Source: Leptospira sanjuanensis
Lineage (GTDB): Bacteria > Spirochaetota > Leptospiria > Leptospirales > Leptospiraceae
Assembly: GCF_022267325.1 (NCBI RefSeq)
Contig: NZ_JAIZBG010000002.1
Span: 179,501 to 243,500, forward strand
Direction: 5' to 3'
DNA: 64,000 nt
Under the pieces are notes generated by a model. It did not search any database and had not been told where the DNA came from. It saw only the letters and a program-made list of their open reading frames with translations. Within the stretch, counting starts at the first letter, position 1. The number at the start of each line of letters is the position of its first letter. The position numbers were made by a program, and so were the translations under genes. Positions 25,195 through 34,206 of this stretch are shown here, one piece after another.

Positions 25195-26583
25195 ATGTTC
25201 CTTTTCTTAGGATTCGAAGAATTCTTCCTCACCCTTGTAAAATTCGGCACGGCGGTTTCCGCCGCCGGGTTTTATTGGTTTTTCTACCGCAATACCTACT
25301 ATCATCCGAACCGAGTCAGTTTCGATTTATCCGCGATCTTTTCCGGAGTTCTAACGGTCGGACTTGCGATTTTCCCCGAGTTGTTCATTCAAACTCATTT
25401 GGATGAGAATTCCTATTTCGACCGGGCCTTTCAAGGTTCTTCCCTATTGGAAGAAGTTCCGAAGCTCGTCGTGATCCTTTGGTATTTTAAGGGATTGAAA
25501 TCTTTGTATAATACTTCGGACGGGATTTATTTCGGACTTACGTTAGGCGCTTCTTTCGGGCTTGTGGAGAATCTTCTTTATGCCCCGATCTTAGAGTTCT
25601 GGCCTTTGTTCTTACGCGCGGTCACCTCCCTTCCGATCCATACGTTTACCGGGGGAATCTACGGGTACGCGGTGATGCAATACTATCATTCCCGTCCTTC
25701 TTCGTTTAATTTTCTGATTTTGTTTTACGCGTTCGCAGGCTGTTTTCTGCTCCACGGAACCTTCAATTACATTCTGCTCATAGACGGAAACTACGTGACC
25801 TTGTTACCGTTCATTCTCGCGGCCGGATTTTTGATTTTGGAATATCTTCTTACGGTTTCCCAGAACATGATTCCGATCGAAGTGCTTCAATCCATCGGTT
25901 TGTTTCGGGACGATTATACGGTGGTTTCCAAGTTTACCCGATACGATTCCTGGATGCGATCGAGTCAGAGCCAGATTTCGAAAGTTGTTCCGATTCCGTT
26001 TTTCCGAAATCTTTCCCGCGGGAAAATCGCGGTTTCGGTTTTTTTAATCGTAGTGCCGGCCGCATTATATTCGATTTATCGAATGTTTCCGGAAAGAATT
26101 CCCGTTTTACTCGGAGGAATTCGGACTTCGGAATTCATCGGTTTGTTTTTGATTTATCCGATTTGGCTTTGTGTGTTGACGTTGTTCCGAGGAATTCTCA
26201 ATCCCAAATTTTTTCGGGAAAGAATACTGCGGATTCCTTTGTTTATCGCCGTATCCATCGTTCAGGAAGAACGGGAATATCATTCCTTGGCGTATTCTCT
26301 TTCAGGGAAGGGATTTTATTCGCCGATCGAAAAGACCTTGAAAATCGGAGATCGAGTTTACGTGACGTTCTACGTCGCAGGAAAAGAATTTCCGAATATA
26401 CTTGCGATTCCGGTTTGGTTGAACGTGCGAGAGGACGATCCCGAGTTCGAACCCGGGGCCGTTTTTATCTTCGTAAAACCGCCTTGGAAATTATTGATCT
26501 GGAGATTTTCGGTTCGAGCAAAACAACAACTGCAAAACCTGATTCATCAGATCTCGCATCCGGGATCAGCGCACCCTGTTTAA
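25195..26583 (+). CDS. PrsW-family intramembrane metalloprotease
   Basis: This 462-residue multispanning protein has the M82/PrsW motifs: E86-E87-V-P-K90 in 'SSLLEEVPKLVVI', 'FGLVENLLYA' (Glu125-Asn126), 'RAVTSLPIHTFTGGIYGYA' (His149) and 'LLHGTFNYILL' (His187, Asn191). PrsW proteins cleave anti-sigma factors or other membrane proteins. A cytoplasmic or periplasmic C-terminal region of about 120 residues follows two more helices. The ribosome binding site GAGGAG is only 1-2 nt from ATG 25195, unusually close. It lies 43 bp after the LruC gene, and the 3' end overlaps the convergent gene by 18 bp. Confidence 0.85.
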   Translation: MFLFLGFEEFFLTLVKFGTAVSAAGFYWFFYRNTYYHPNRVSFDLSAIFSGVLTVGLAIFPELFIQTHLDENSYFDRAFQGSSLLEEVPKLVVILWYFKGLKSLYNTSDGIYFGLTLGASFGLVENLLYAPILEFWPLFLRAVTSLPIHTFTGGIYGYAVMQYYHSRPSSFNFLILFYAFAGCFLLHGTFNYILLIDGNYVTLLPFILAAGFLILEYLLTVSQNMIPIEVLQSIGLFRDDYTVVSKFTRYDSWMRSSQSQISKVVPIPFFRNLSRGKIAVSVFLIVVPAALYSIYRMFPERIPVLLGGIRTSEFIGLFLIYPIWLCVLTLFRGILNPKFFRERILRIPLFIAVSIVQEEREYHSLAYSLSGKGFYSPIEKTLKIGDRVYVTFYVAGKEFPNILAIPVWLNVREDDPEFEPGAVFIFVKPPWKLLIWRFSVRAKQQLQNLIHQISHPGSAHPV

Positions 26584-28629
26584 ACCGTCAAAGTCTTCCG
26601 CAAAAACTCCGAACTCTTCCGCGCCGGTTCCGAAAAAAGAACCGGAAAGAACTTCCGCTCTCAAATACTTGGCCCGATCCGGAACCGCGAGTCCGACCGC
26701 GCTCGCGCTTGAAAACAACGGAAGAGTTTTGGATTGAATCTCGATCCAATCCGGTCCGAGAAACGCCCAACGAACGTAAACCTTGTCTTCTTTGGAAAGT
26801 TTTTTGTCCGCGGGAACAAAGGCGCGCAGGTTGATCGGTGCTCGGCTTGCCAAAACCCAGGTTGCTCCGGAGGAAAACTCGTGGTAACGAATTCCGTTTT
26901 GAACGAGGTTGGCCCGCTTTGCCATCAACTGATAGGATTTCAATTCCGAATAACGGAACTCGGGACCGCGCAGATTCGGAGCGATTCCGACTAACGCGTA
27001 AAAAAGCACGAAAGTTCCCGCAAGGAGCGCGAAAAGGTTAAACCCTCCCCCGATCGCTCTGTGCAATTGCCTCGCCGGTTGATTGGAGGACGTGATGAGC
27101 CACAGAACGAAGAATGCGGCGACTCCGCCGGTTCCCGTCCAAGGCATAAACAGGAAAACGATCGGCAAAAGAAGAAGAACGATTTTCCAGTGATTGCGGA
27201 GCGCGATTTCCAAACCGACCCAAACGAAGAATACGACGGAAAAAAGAATCCCTCCGTCGTGGAACAAAAAGACGAAAGAGTTCAATCCGAGTTCTCGGAT
27301 TCCTCCCGCGGGAACCGGGTTTGTGGACCTTGAATCGATCCAGTTCAATGCGAAACTTCCTGCTCCGTTTCCGATCCAAACGGATTGTTTGACCCAGTTC
27401 CAAGCGGATCTGGTTTGGATCCAACCTTCTCCCCAATAGAGTTCTAAAAATCGAATCAGACTACCCGCCGGTCCGCGGTAACCCTTGGCCCAAGCCTGAT
27501 GGAATTCCTGCCAGGGCTCGTAGGCCCACGGAAAGGAACCCATCCAAACGATCAAGACAACGAACGCGATAAAAACGATCACACAAACGGGAACGTAAGA
27601 CCATTTCCACCATCGGTTCCGGATTTTTGGAAAGTAAGAAATCGAATACGAGTATATGCAAAGAATGGAAAGTAGAATCCAAGAACCGGCGCTGAAGTGT
27701 GTTCCTAAAATCGCGTACGGGAGAATCAAACCCAGACTCAAAACGATCTTTGTGGGAATTCTCCAGCCTTTCGAATGAAGATAATGGAAGAAATACGCGA
27801 TCAAAAGAGGAAACAACCAGCCCAAGGAACCGGTATCGACCAGAAAACCGGCGACCGCGTATTCGCCGTTCCACATCGGAGTAAACGGAATCACGGAATG
27901 TTTTGTCAAACCCTGAATTAAGAATAGTAGAATATTCAAAAATACTCCCGCAAAGAGACCTTGTCTCCAATACTTAACGGGAGAATCGCTTTCGTGAGAG
28001 GAGGCTTCTTCCGCTAAAAAGTAGAGGATCGCAAGCATCCAGGAACCGATAAAATCCAAGCTGAGTCCGAACGCGTATCTTGAACTGATTCCGGGAAGAT
28101 AAACCGTATCCAGAATTCCGAAACCCTTGAACGGAGGAGCGTTGAAATAAACGAAAAAGCGCTCTAACAAAAGCAAGCCCAAGAAAAGAAGAATTCCCGT
28201 TTTCGGATTCTGATAAAACGGAAGAGCGGATTTATAAGGACGGTTGATGTAAAAAAAACGGAAGATCGGATCTTCTTCGTTTACCGTTTGGGAGTGAAAC
28301 GTGGAAATATATTGTCTTAGAAAAATTCCGAAGATCGCACCGGTAAACAATCCGCTCAAAGAACTCCAAATCACCGTCGAATCGTAGAGAATTCCGGGTA
28401 ACACGAGGGCTCCGGCCATCGTGAACATTCTTCCCGGCTTGCGATGATAGAGATTGGGAATGAATCCGAATAAAAATTGGATCATTCCGATCGCGACGAC
28501 GCCCGCTCCTTCTGTCGCTCTTACAAAAAGAAAACCGCGGAACAAAAGATAAGAGGCAAAGGCGCAAAGAATGAGCCCGAAAAACGTGGGAGTTCGAAGG
28601 GGTCTGAGCTTATTGAATAATCCGGGCAC
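26566..28629 (-). CDS. Large polytopic membrane protein, O-antigen ligase/polymerase-like
   Basis: The 687-residue protein has about twelve or more hydrophobic helices. 'WIGNGAGSFALNWIDSRS' and 'GGIRELGLNSFVFLFHDGGILFSVVFF' in pieces resemble the large periplasmic loop of Wzy/WaaL proteins (GxGxgxF...H...l.llae.Gi). The C-terminal 150 residues form a soluble domain. Polymerisation or ligation of a surface glycan is a plausible role; I am not certain of the family. It is a single gene, convergent with the PrsW gene. Confidence 0.65.
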   Translation of the reverse strand: MPGLFNKLRPLRTPTFFGLILCAFASYLLFRGFLFVRATEGAGVVAIGMIQFLFGFIPNLYHRKPGRMFTMAGALVLPGILYDSTVIWSSLSGLFTGAIFGIFLRQYISTFHSQTVNEEDPIFRFFYINRPYKSALPFYQNPKTGILLFLGLLLLERFFVYFNAPPFKGFGILDTVYLPGISSRYAFGLSLDFIGSWMLAILYFLAEEASSHESDSPVKYWRQGLFAGVFLNILLFLIQGLTKHSVIPFTPMWNGEYAVAGFLVDTGSLGWLFPLLIAYFFHYLHSKGWRIPTKIVLSLGLILPYAILGTHFSAGSWILLSILCIYSYSISYFPKIRNRWWKWSYVPVCVIVFIAFVVLIVWMGSFPWAYEPWQEFHQAWAKGYRGPAGSLIRFLELYWGEGWIQTRSAWNWVKQSVWIGNGAGSFALNWIDSRSTNPVPAGGIRELGLNSFVFLFHDGGILFSVVFFVWVGLEIALRNHWKIVLLLLPIVFLFMPWTGTGGVAAFFVLWLITSSNQPARQLHRAIGGGFNLFALLAGTFVLFYALVGIAPNLRGPEFRYSELKSYQLMAKRANLVQNGIRYHEFSSGATWVLASRAPINLRAFVPADKKLSKEDKVYVRWAFLGPDWIEIQSKTLPLFSSASAVGLAVPDRAKYLRAEVLSGSFFGTGAEEFGVFAEDFDGLNRVR

Positions 28630-28788
28630 GAATAAAGACGATTTTGTAAAAAGATTCAGATTTCAATCGAAAAATGCGTTTGAATCCGTCTTTCGAAAAA
28701 TTGAACTTCTTCTTATAAGAAGGTGAACAATTCCTTAAGGAAGATAAAATGAGAGGTTGAAACTAAAAGATCGAATCGAAGAACGAAC

Positions 28789-29244
28789 TCAGTCGTCCAT
28801 CGAATCCATGTCGGATGGGATTTTGTAAGCGCCGGTAAGACTTCCAGCGTTGCTTTTGCGCGAGAATCCCTTTCCTTTCGAAAGCGTTTCCGCATATTCC
28901 ACGGTGTAGCGAGTCCATGGGATCGCTTTCAGGCGTGCGATCGGAATTTTTTTACCGGTTCCTTCGCAGATTCCGTAGGTGCCGTCTTCGATTTTTTCTA
29001 AAGCAACATCAATTTCGCGGATCGTTTCGATTTCCGCTTCGGAAAGAACCGAACTTAAGGTCTCTTCGTTGATTTCCGAGGCGATATCGGCGATATCGCC
29101 CATTTCTTTCAGGCCGGACGGTCTGCTGTTGTCTTCCCAATGGGCATACTTTTCCAAGAGAGCGTTTTTTCTCTCGAGGAGGAGCTCTGAAATTTCTTGA
29201 AGAGCTTTTTTGTCGTATGCCGGTGCCGGTTTTTTTGCAGTCAT
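28789..29244 (-). CDS. DksA/TraR-family protein lacking most zinc-finger cysteines
   Basis: The 151-residue protein has a coiled-coil N-terminal part with acidic tip residues ('MGDIADIASEINEET') and the family C-terminal block 'EKIEDGTYGICEGTGKKIPIARLKAIPWTRYTVEYAE'. In the C4 zinc finger only Cys93 remains; the other ligand positions are Thr96, Thr114 and Tyr117. DksA binds RNA polymerase's secondary channel and potentiates ppGpp; cysteine-reduced variants exist in other bacteria. It is 17 bp downstream of rpmG and probably cotranscribed. Confidence 0.85.
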   Translation of the reverse strand: MTAKKPAPAYDKKALQEISELLLERKNALLEKYAHWEDNSRPSGLKEMGDIADIASEINEETLSSVLSEAEIETIREIDVALEKIEDGTYGICEGTGKKIPIARLKAIPWTRYTVEYAETLSKGKGFSRKSNAGSLTGAYKIPSDMDSMDD

Positions 29245-29261
29245 CCTGTTACCTGGAAATC

Positions 29262-29426
29262 TTAGACCTTAGTTTCCTTGTATTCGGTGTGTTTTCTGCA
29301 AAATTTGCAGAACTTTTTAGTAACCAATTTTTCAGTTTTGGCTTTCTTGTTCTTAGTAAGAAGGTAGGTACTTCTTCCTTTCGAACAGCCTGGTTCCTGA
29401 CAAACGAGCTTGATAATTTCTCTCAT
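29262..29426 (-). CDS. rpmG: 50S ribosomal protein L33
   Basis: This is a 54-residue protein encoded on the minus strand from ATG 29426. It begins MREIIKLVCQEPGCSKGR, contains 'STYLLTKNKKAKTEKL' and ends 'KFCKFCRKHTEYKETKV'. The two Cys pairs (C9/C14 and CKFC) make it a zinc-binding C+ form of L33. No secE/nusG neighbours are present; the DksA-like gene follows. Confidence 0.95.
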   Translation of the reverse strand: MREIIKLVCQEPGCSKGRSTYLLTKNKKAKTEKLVTKKFCKFCRKHTEYKETKV

Positions 29427-29841
29427 GGCGCTACTGTCTCGATTTCAATAAATTCCTCATCAGTAGACGGGATAACCCGCACTTTCAGTCCAATTTGTTT
29501 GAAAATTTGGAAAGAAAACCCCAAAAACGGCCGTACTGGAGGTTGTATTCTGCTAGAAAATGGGAGAGGGCTGAAAAATCAAGGAGGATTAGGGAAAATT
29601 CTCGAAAAAGAAAAGGTTTTTGGAATTTGGGGATATTTGAACGGCAATCGGAATATCGGATTCCATTACTTTGGGCCGCGGCTTTGACGGAAACCGTCCT
29701 TGTACGGGGGAGATCGCTTCATTGAAAATCCCCGTGAAAAATGAAATAAAATCTGGCCCAAACTTCGTCCATTTGAGTTATTACTAACTAGAACAGTTCG
29801 ATTTCCTTTTCCCATTTTACCGTTTCAGAACAGATACAATC
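29427..29841. other. 415-bp intergenic region between divergent genes
   Basis: No credible gene, tRNA or strong inverted repeat was seen. It must contain the rpmG promoter (minus) and that of the membrane regulator gene (plus), but I cannot place them convincingly. Confidence 0.4.
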
Positions 29842-30936
29842 TTGGAAATTTTTTTCGTAGTACCGATCATGGCGGCAATCGCCAACGTAAGTTGTTTAAT
29901 CGAAAACGTACGGAGGGACCATCCCTTTCATAAGTTGATGACCGCGTTTTATCTGGCGATCGGATTTCAAAATTTTAGCACTGCCGCCATGTGCCTTTCT
30001 ATGAACGAAGAGACGTCCTTGGCTTGGTGGATTTTTCAATGTCATTCCTTCTTTTTACTTTCGCCCATACTTGTCGGGATGGCCAGTTTTTCCACAGGCA
30101 GGAAAATTCTAAATGTCTATACTTGGATCGTTTTGATCGCCGCAGTAGTCGTCGATTTTCTTTGTTCTTCGATGCCTCGCTTATTTATCGTCGAGTTTAG
30201 AATGTTATCCTTCGGTTTATCGCCGATGATCTCGCCGTTCGGCGCGGCTTTGGGGGCAGGAATTCATCTTCTTTCCCTTAGCGTCTGTATTTATCTTTTT
30301 GTTCGACCGGTTCAATGGAACGTATTCTTTGAGCGGAACTTTTTTGTCGGCGTCTTTCTCTTGTGGTGGTTCGCTCTCTTTGCGAATTTTTTTCCCATGC
30401 ACGGTGTCAACTTGCCTCCGCTCCATCCCGTTGCGGACGCCGCGCTTTCCGTAACTCTTGCCGTTTATTTGAATCGGTACAATGCGGCAGGTTTCGGTTT
30501 CTGGCGTATCCTGGCTAACATTCTGATTTCGATCGCGGTGGGAGTCACGATAGGAATGTTGTTTTGGCCTGTCTTGAGGTCTATCGCCTATCGCGAGTTA
30601 TACGTGACTGCAATTGCGGCTTTTTGCGCCTGTTCCTTTATTTCCTTTCTTTTGTTTCATTCTTTTAGAACGGATTCCATTCTTCCTAGGCAGGAATTCA
30701 ATTTGGAGGGATTCGGACTTTCCAAACAAGAGATCCGAATTTGCGAATTGCTGGAGGCGGGACACAGCAGAACCTTTATTCAGCTGATCTTGAACGTTTC
30801 CAACGGAACGTTGAGAAATCATCTGAAGAACATTTATGCGAAGGTACTGCCCGAATCCAAATCCACCGCTAAAGATCAATTGCAGAGATTGACAATTCTT
30901 CTTTCCAAACGGAAGGAAGATCGAATTACGACTTAG
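29842..30936 (+). CDS. Membrane-bound LuxR-type transcriptional regulator
   Basis: The 364-residue protein has seven to eight predicted transmembrane helices (residues about 1-280), then a cytoplasmic LuxR/GerE-like helix-turn-helix: 'GLSKQEIRICELLEAGHSRTFIQLILNVSNGTLRNHLKNIYAKV' in pieces. Proteins of this kind sense something in or across the membrane and regulate directly, without a kinase. No ATG exists upstream; the start is TTG 29842, and ATG 29869 would remove the first nine residues. It ends 2 bp before the convergent cytochrome-like gene. Confidence 0.8.
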   Translation: MEIFFVVPIMAAIANVSCLIENVRRDHPFHKLMTAFYLAIGFQNFSTAAMCLSMNEETSLAWWIFQCHSFFLLSPILVGMASFSTGRKILNVYTWIVLIAAVVVDFLCSSMPRLFIVEFRMLSFGLSPMISPFGAALGAGIHLLSLSVCIYLFVRPVQWNVFFERNFFVGVFLLWWFALFANFFPMHGVNLPPLHPVADAALSVTLAVYLNRYNAAGFGFWRILANILISIAVGVTIGMLFWPVLRSIAYRELYVTAIAAFCACSFISFLLFHSFRTDSILPRQEFNLEGFGLSKQEIRICELLEAGHSRTFIQLILNVSNGTLRNHLKNIYAKVLPESKSTAKDQLQRLTILLSKRKEDRITT

Positions 30937-30938
30937 TT

Positions 30939-31205
30939 TTAAAACGAAGCCTTTGCCGAATCGGTATGACAAAAAACGCAGTTCTTTTTCAGAGAGTCCG
31001 GTTTTGATTCACGCGCATTCTCGTTGAGTTGTATGATTCGGATCATTGCTTCGTTCATACAGACGGATTTTTTTGCGGAGCCGTCCATTATCGTTTTATA
31101 CGCGGTCACGACCGCGGTTCCGTTTTCTTTCGCTTTCAAGTCGTCAGCGTTTGCGCTCAATCCGACGAACAAAAGCAAGGCCGCGATTCGATTCGTTTGA
31201 AACAT
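30939..31205 (-). CDS. Small exported protein with one CxxCH haem motif
   Basis: The 88-residue protein has a signal peptide likely cleaved after ANA (residue 20), leaving about 68 residues. It has a single c-type haem attachment site C76-V-F-C-H80 eight residues from the C-terminus. That is the reverse of normal class I cytochromes, where CxxCH is N-terminal; an axial Met would have to come from upstream (Met50 or Met54). It could be a mini-cytochrome c or a redox/haem sensor. It is convergent with the membrane regulator gene. Confidence 0.65.
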   Translation of the reverse strand: MFQTNRIAALLLFVGLSANADDLKAKENGTAVVTAYKTIMDGSAKKSVCMNEAMIRIIQLNENARESKPDSLKKNCVFCHTDSAKASF

Positions 31206-31428
31206 TTGATTCTAACCATCTCTTTTTGAATCGATTGTAACTCCCGGAGGAACTTCGTTCAACGCCCAGCTGTCACGGTTTTAAATTTCGGTTCGTTACA
31301 TTTGTCATGTTTTTTGGTTTATAGGATTTATAACGGAGGATGCGGGTTCTTTTTCGCGTGAGAAAATAATATTCTTTAGGAACGAAAAGAGAATGATCGA
31401 TACGAAAAACGGAATGGAAGGAGGGAGG

Positions 31429-32064
31429 TCAATTGCAATCGGAGTAGCGAATACCGTTGTTTTTACTTGTAACTTCGACCGAAATTGTTTTTGTTTTAGA
31501 CAATTCGTTTAAACTTGGGATCGTATTTTTTTCACAAACCCATCCCGCGGTATTTCCCTGTACATTCAGATTTCCGCATCCTCCCATAAACTCAAGATTT
31601 TGCCAGACGAAAACGTTCAAGTTTCGGAAGGGAATGTTTTGGGGACTTCCGTTCGGAACGTGTACGATTCCGATCTTAAAAGAATTCTCCGCTTGAAACC
31701 GATATGTCCATTCGAACTCGGGTTCGGAAACGTTCCCGTTCGTATTGACTCCGATCGATTCCGGTATATTGCCGAGGGTTAAGGTGAATTGAACGTGAGT
31801 TGCATTGTCCTGTATGTTTCCCGAAATCAAATCCAGATGCCCTATTCCATCCGTTGACACATTTAAAAAGCCGGCTTTGACATCCCCGCTCGAGTCGGAA
31901 AAACTCCAAGGATTTGCGTATTCTCTCGGAGGACAAGGCAGGCTTGCAGTCGTCAAAAATAAATAAGGAACGTAGTTTTCGGCGACGGGTTCTTCGATCT
32001 TGTTTGAAGAACAACCGAACGAAAAACAGACGAGAAAAAATCGAATTAGTATTTTAGAATACAT
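31429..32064 (-). CDS. Hypothetical lipoprotein, last gene of the exported-protein operon
   Basis: With ATG 32064 the product has 211 residues and a clear lipoprotein signal (lipobox SFGC, Cys18). The frame is open upstream but runs through the preceding gene. The TAA of that gene overlaps this ATG by one base (TAATG), showing translational coupling. The mature part is beta-rich with several Cys (LPCPP, GGCGN, VCEKN, DCN). Family not recognised. Confidence 0.7.
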   Translation of the reverse strand: MYSKILIRFFLVCFSFGCSSNKIEEPVAENYVPYLFLTTASLPCPPREYANPWSFSDSSGDVKAGFLNVSTDGIGHLDLISGNIQDNATHVQFTLTLGNIPESIGVNTNGNVSEPEFEWTYRFQAENSFKIGIVHVPNGSPQNIPFRNLNVFVWQNLEFMGGCGNLNVQGNTAGWVCEKNTIPSLNELSKTKTISVEVTSKNNGIRYSDCN

Positions 32065-32807
32065 TAGATGCTCCAAGGACAAATCGGATACCCGGAGCCG
32101 GTTTGATAGGAGCAGGTGATTCCTTTTTGGAAGGTCCCGTTTTTTATATTCTGCGTTAGGTTGATCAGTTCCGCACTGAAGTTTAAGTCGTTCATGCAGG
32201 TTGCGGTTGTTTGAGGTATCAACGCTAGTTCGGCTTCCAAGCCGTTGAGTTGGGACAGCTCGTTTCCGTTTAACAGACGTGAAAAACTCCCCGAAACAAA
32301 AGGACCGGATTCGAGTCCGAGTCCATTGCACGTTTTCTGATTGGTGAATTGAAACTGAGATTCGGTGTTGGCTCCGTCGAATCCGAACGCGTCTTTCCAG
32401 AGCATCGAAACCGGCGGTTGAAGGTTGGAATACTTTAAGAATAAGGGCGCAGTTCCCGCCGCGCAATTGGAGAAGTTGATACTGATGAACGTAAGATCGT
32501 CCCTTCTATTTTGAAGCGTTGTCTGTGTTTTGATATTATTGAAAAAATCGAGATTGCATCTTTCCTTTTCCAATTCGTAACAGGTCGTGATATTTCTTCC
32601 TGCGACTTGCGTATTGACTAGACATGCTTTCACATCCGGAACTTCCGGCTTGGGCACTACATGCAACTGTCTTTCGATCAAGGCGAGTTGGAGGCTGGGA
32701 TTGGATGCGTTTTCCTGAATACAATGAGATAGGAAAGCCCCGATCATCCCGAGCGTAACGGGCACGAACTTACGAAACGTCACCAGCACTTTCCGGTAAA
32801 GAGACAA
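32064..32807 (-). CDS. Hypothetical cysteine-rich lipoprotein
   Basis: The 247-residue protein has a hydrophobic N-terminus and a lipobox-like FLSHC (Cys29). Ten or so further Cys are scattered through the mature part (ACLVN, TCYEL, RCNLD, NCAAG, TCNGL, TCMND, TCSYQ, ICPWS), suggesting disulfides. Family not recognised. It overlaps the SGNH hydrolase gene upstream by 28 bp and the lipoprotein gene downstream by 1 bp, so it is tightly coupled within the operon. Confidence 0.7.
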   Translation of the reverse strand: MSLYRKVLVTFRKFVPVTLGMIGAFLSHCIQENASNPSLQLALIERQLHVVPKPEVPDVKACLVNTQVAGRNITTCYELEKERCNLDFFNNIKTQTTLQNRRDDLTFISINFSNCAAGTAPLFLKYSNLQPPVSMLWKDAFGFDGANTESQFQFTNQKTCNGLGLESGPFVSGSFSRLLNGNELSQLNGLEAELALIPQTTATCMNDLNFSAELINLTQNIKNGTFQKGITCSYQTGSGYPICPWSI

Positions 32808-34195
32808 ATCAAAAGAAGAATGTCGATCGGTTCCGGTTGGACTTCTACGGGTTGAGGGGTTTGCTCTTCCGGCAAAGGGGTGACCACCGTATCGTTTCCG
32901 GGAATGGATACGGCTCCGTTAAAGAGAGGCGGTCCGTTTCTCAACGAATTGTGCCAATCCAGTTGAGTCACTTTGGAGGCTAATGCCCCCGCCCAAACCG
33001 TGTATCCGATGTAGTTCAAATGTCCGACTTGATCCTGATACAGCCAGGGATTGGCGACCCAACACTGACCGAATTCAAAACAGTCTCTTTGCCGAATAAA
33101 AAGATGATACATGGGTAAAAAATGAACATTTCCGTATTTTGAGTTCACCTCCGCGGCGGTTTGTTCTAACGGCCCCTGTGAAAAGAACATTCCCAGGCTT
33201 GTGACCATACTGATGTTGTTTTTGATCGTATGCAGCCACAGCCAATACCATTCGTCCTGACTCGTGGGCGAGGTGCCCGAGTTTTTGATTTGTATATGCA
33301 GCATTTCTAATTCTACGATTCCGGTTTGGATTTGAACCGTCGCCAAGGCGTTGTTGTATGCCTGTTTGACTCCGATGATTGCTTGTACGAAATCTCCGTG
33401 TAATTCATTCATATCGATCGGAATATACAATAGTCCCAACCAACCGAACGGCAACACGGCGATCGCGGCTGCCTGGGCTTCTTCATACATTGCCTTTTTT
33501 TGTTCTTCGTGTAGTTTACTCATATTGTAGGTGAACATTCCGTCGGGATGGGTTGCGAGCGGCGTGAAGTAATTGTTCGTATTTCCGAGTGTCGGGCTGT
33601 AAGAGAGATTGGGAAAATTTCCCATTACCAAGACATTTTTGTTTCTTCTTGGATTTCGGAGTTGATACAAAATCGACTTGGTATTGAAGGAAACTCTGCC
33701 GACTACGGCGCTAAACTTCCAAGGCATGAAGGTGAGCATGATGGAGTTATGCCAGAAATCGTTTCCTCCGATTTCAAAGGCGACGTTGGGTGCGGTTTTG
33801 AAATTGAAACGTTGTTCCGGTTTGTTTGCACAATCTCGAATAAAATAATAAATATCGTTTGTTGTAAATCCTCCGTGCGCTAAGTTTTGTACATTCCAGG
33901 AAACACCAAAATTCATGAGAGTCAGATATTTATCCCAACCGAAATAGCCGTATGCGCCTTCGTCCACAAAATCTCCTAGGCTGTCCCCATACAATGTGAG
34001 AAATGTTTTGTCCGGCTCAAAGGATTCAGGATTAGAATCATCGAATTGAGTATTGCAGTTTGTTTGATTAACAAGATAATCATAGGAATGATTCAGATCC
34101 GGTAAAATATATCTAAAGTTATTTTTATCGGCGAAGAGAGATGAATTTAAAAAGAGAATAGATATCATTAAAATACAGTTTGTTTGAATATTCAT
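32780..34195 (-). CDS. Exported SGNH/GDSL-family hydrolase
   Basis: The 471-residue protein has a signal peptide (ILMISILFLNSSLFA, cleavage near residue 22). SGNH blocks are 'LTLYGDSLGDF' (Ser72), 'NLAHGGFTTND' (Gly), 'FEIGGNDFWHN' (Asn145) and C-terminal 'DQVGHLNYIGY'. In the last block the His is four residues after the Asp rather than the usual three. Such enzymes are esterases or lipases, or acetyl hydrolases acting on glycans. It is the only recognisable enzyme in the operon. Confidence 0.8.
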   Translation of the reverse strand: MNIQTNCILMISILFLNSSLFADKNNFRYILPDLNHSYDYLVNQTNCNTQFDDSNPESFEPDKTFLTLYGDSLGDFVDEGAYGYFGWDKYLTLMNFGVSWNVQNLAHGGFTTNDIYYFIRDCANKPEQRFNFKTAPNVAFEIGGNDFWHNSIMLTFMPWKFSAVVGRVSFNTKSILYQLRNPRRNKNVLVMGNFPNLSYSPTLGNTNNYFTPLATHPDGMFTYNMSKLHEEQKKAMYEEAQAAAIAVLPFGWLGLLYIPIDMNELHGDFVQAIIGVKQAYNNALATVQIQTGIVELEMLHIQIKNSGTSPTSQDEWYWLWLHTIKNNISMVTSLGMFFSQGPLEQTAAEVNSKYGNVHFLPMYHLFIRQRDCFEFGQCWVANPWLYQDQVGHLNYIGYTVWAGALASKVTQLDWHNSLRNGPPLFNGAVSIPGNDTVVTPLPEEQTPQPVEVQPEPIDILLLICLFTGKCW

Positions 34196-34206
34196 TTTTG
34201 ATTTCC

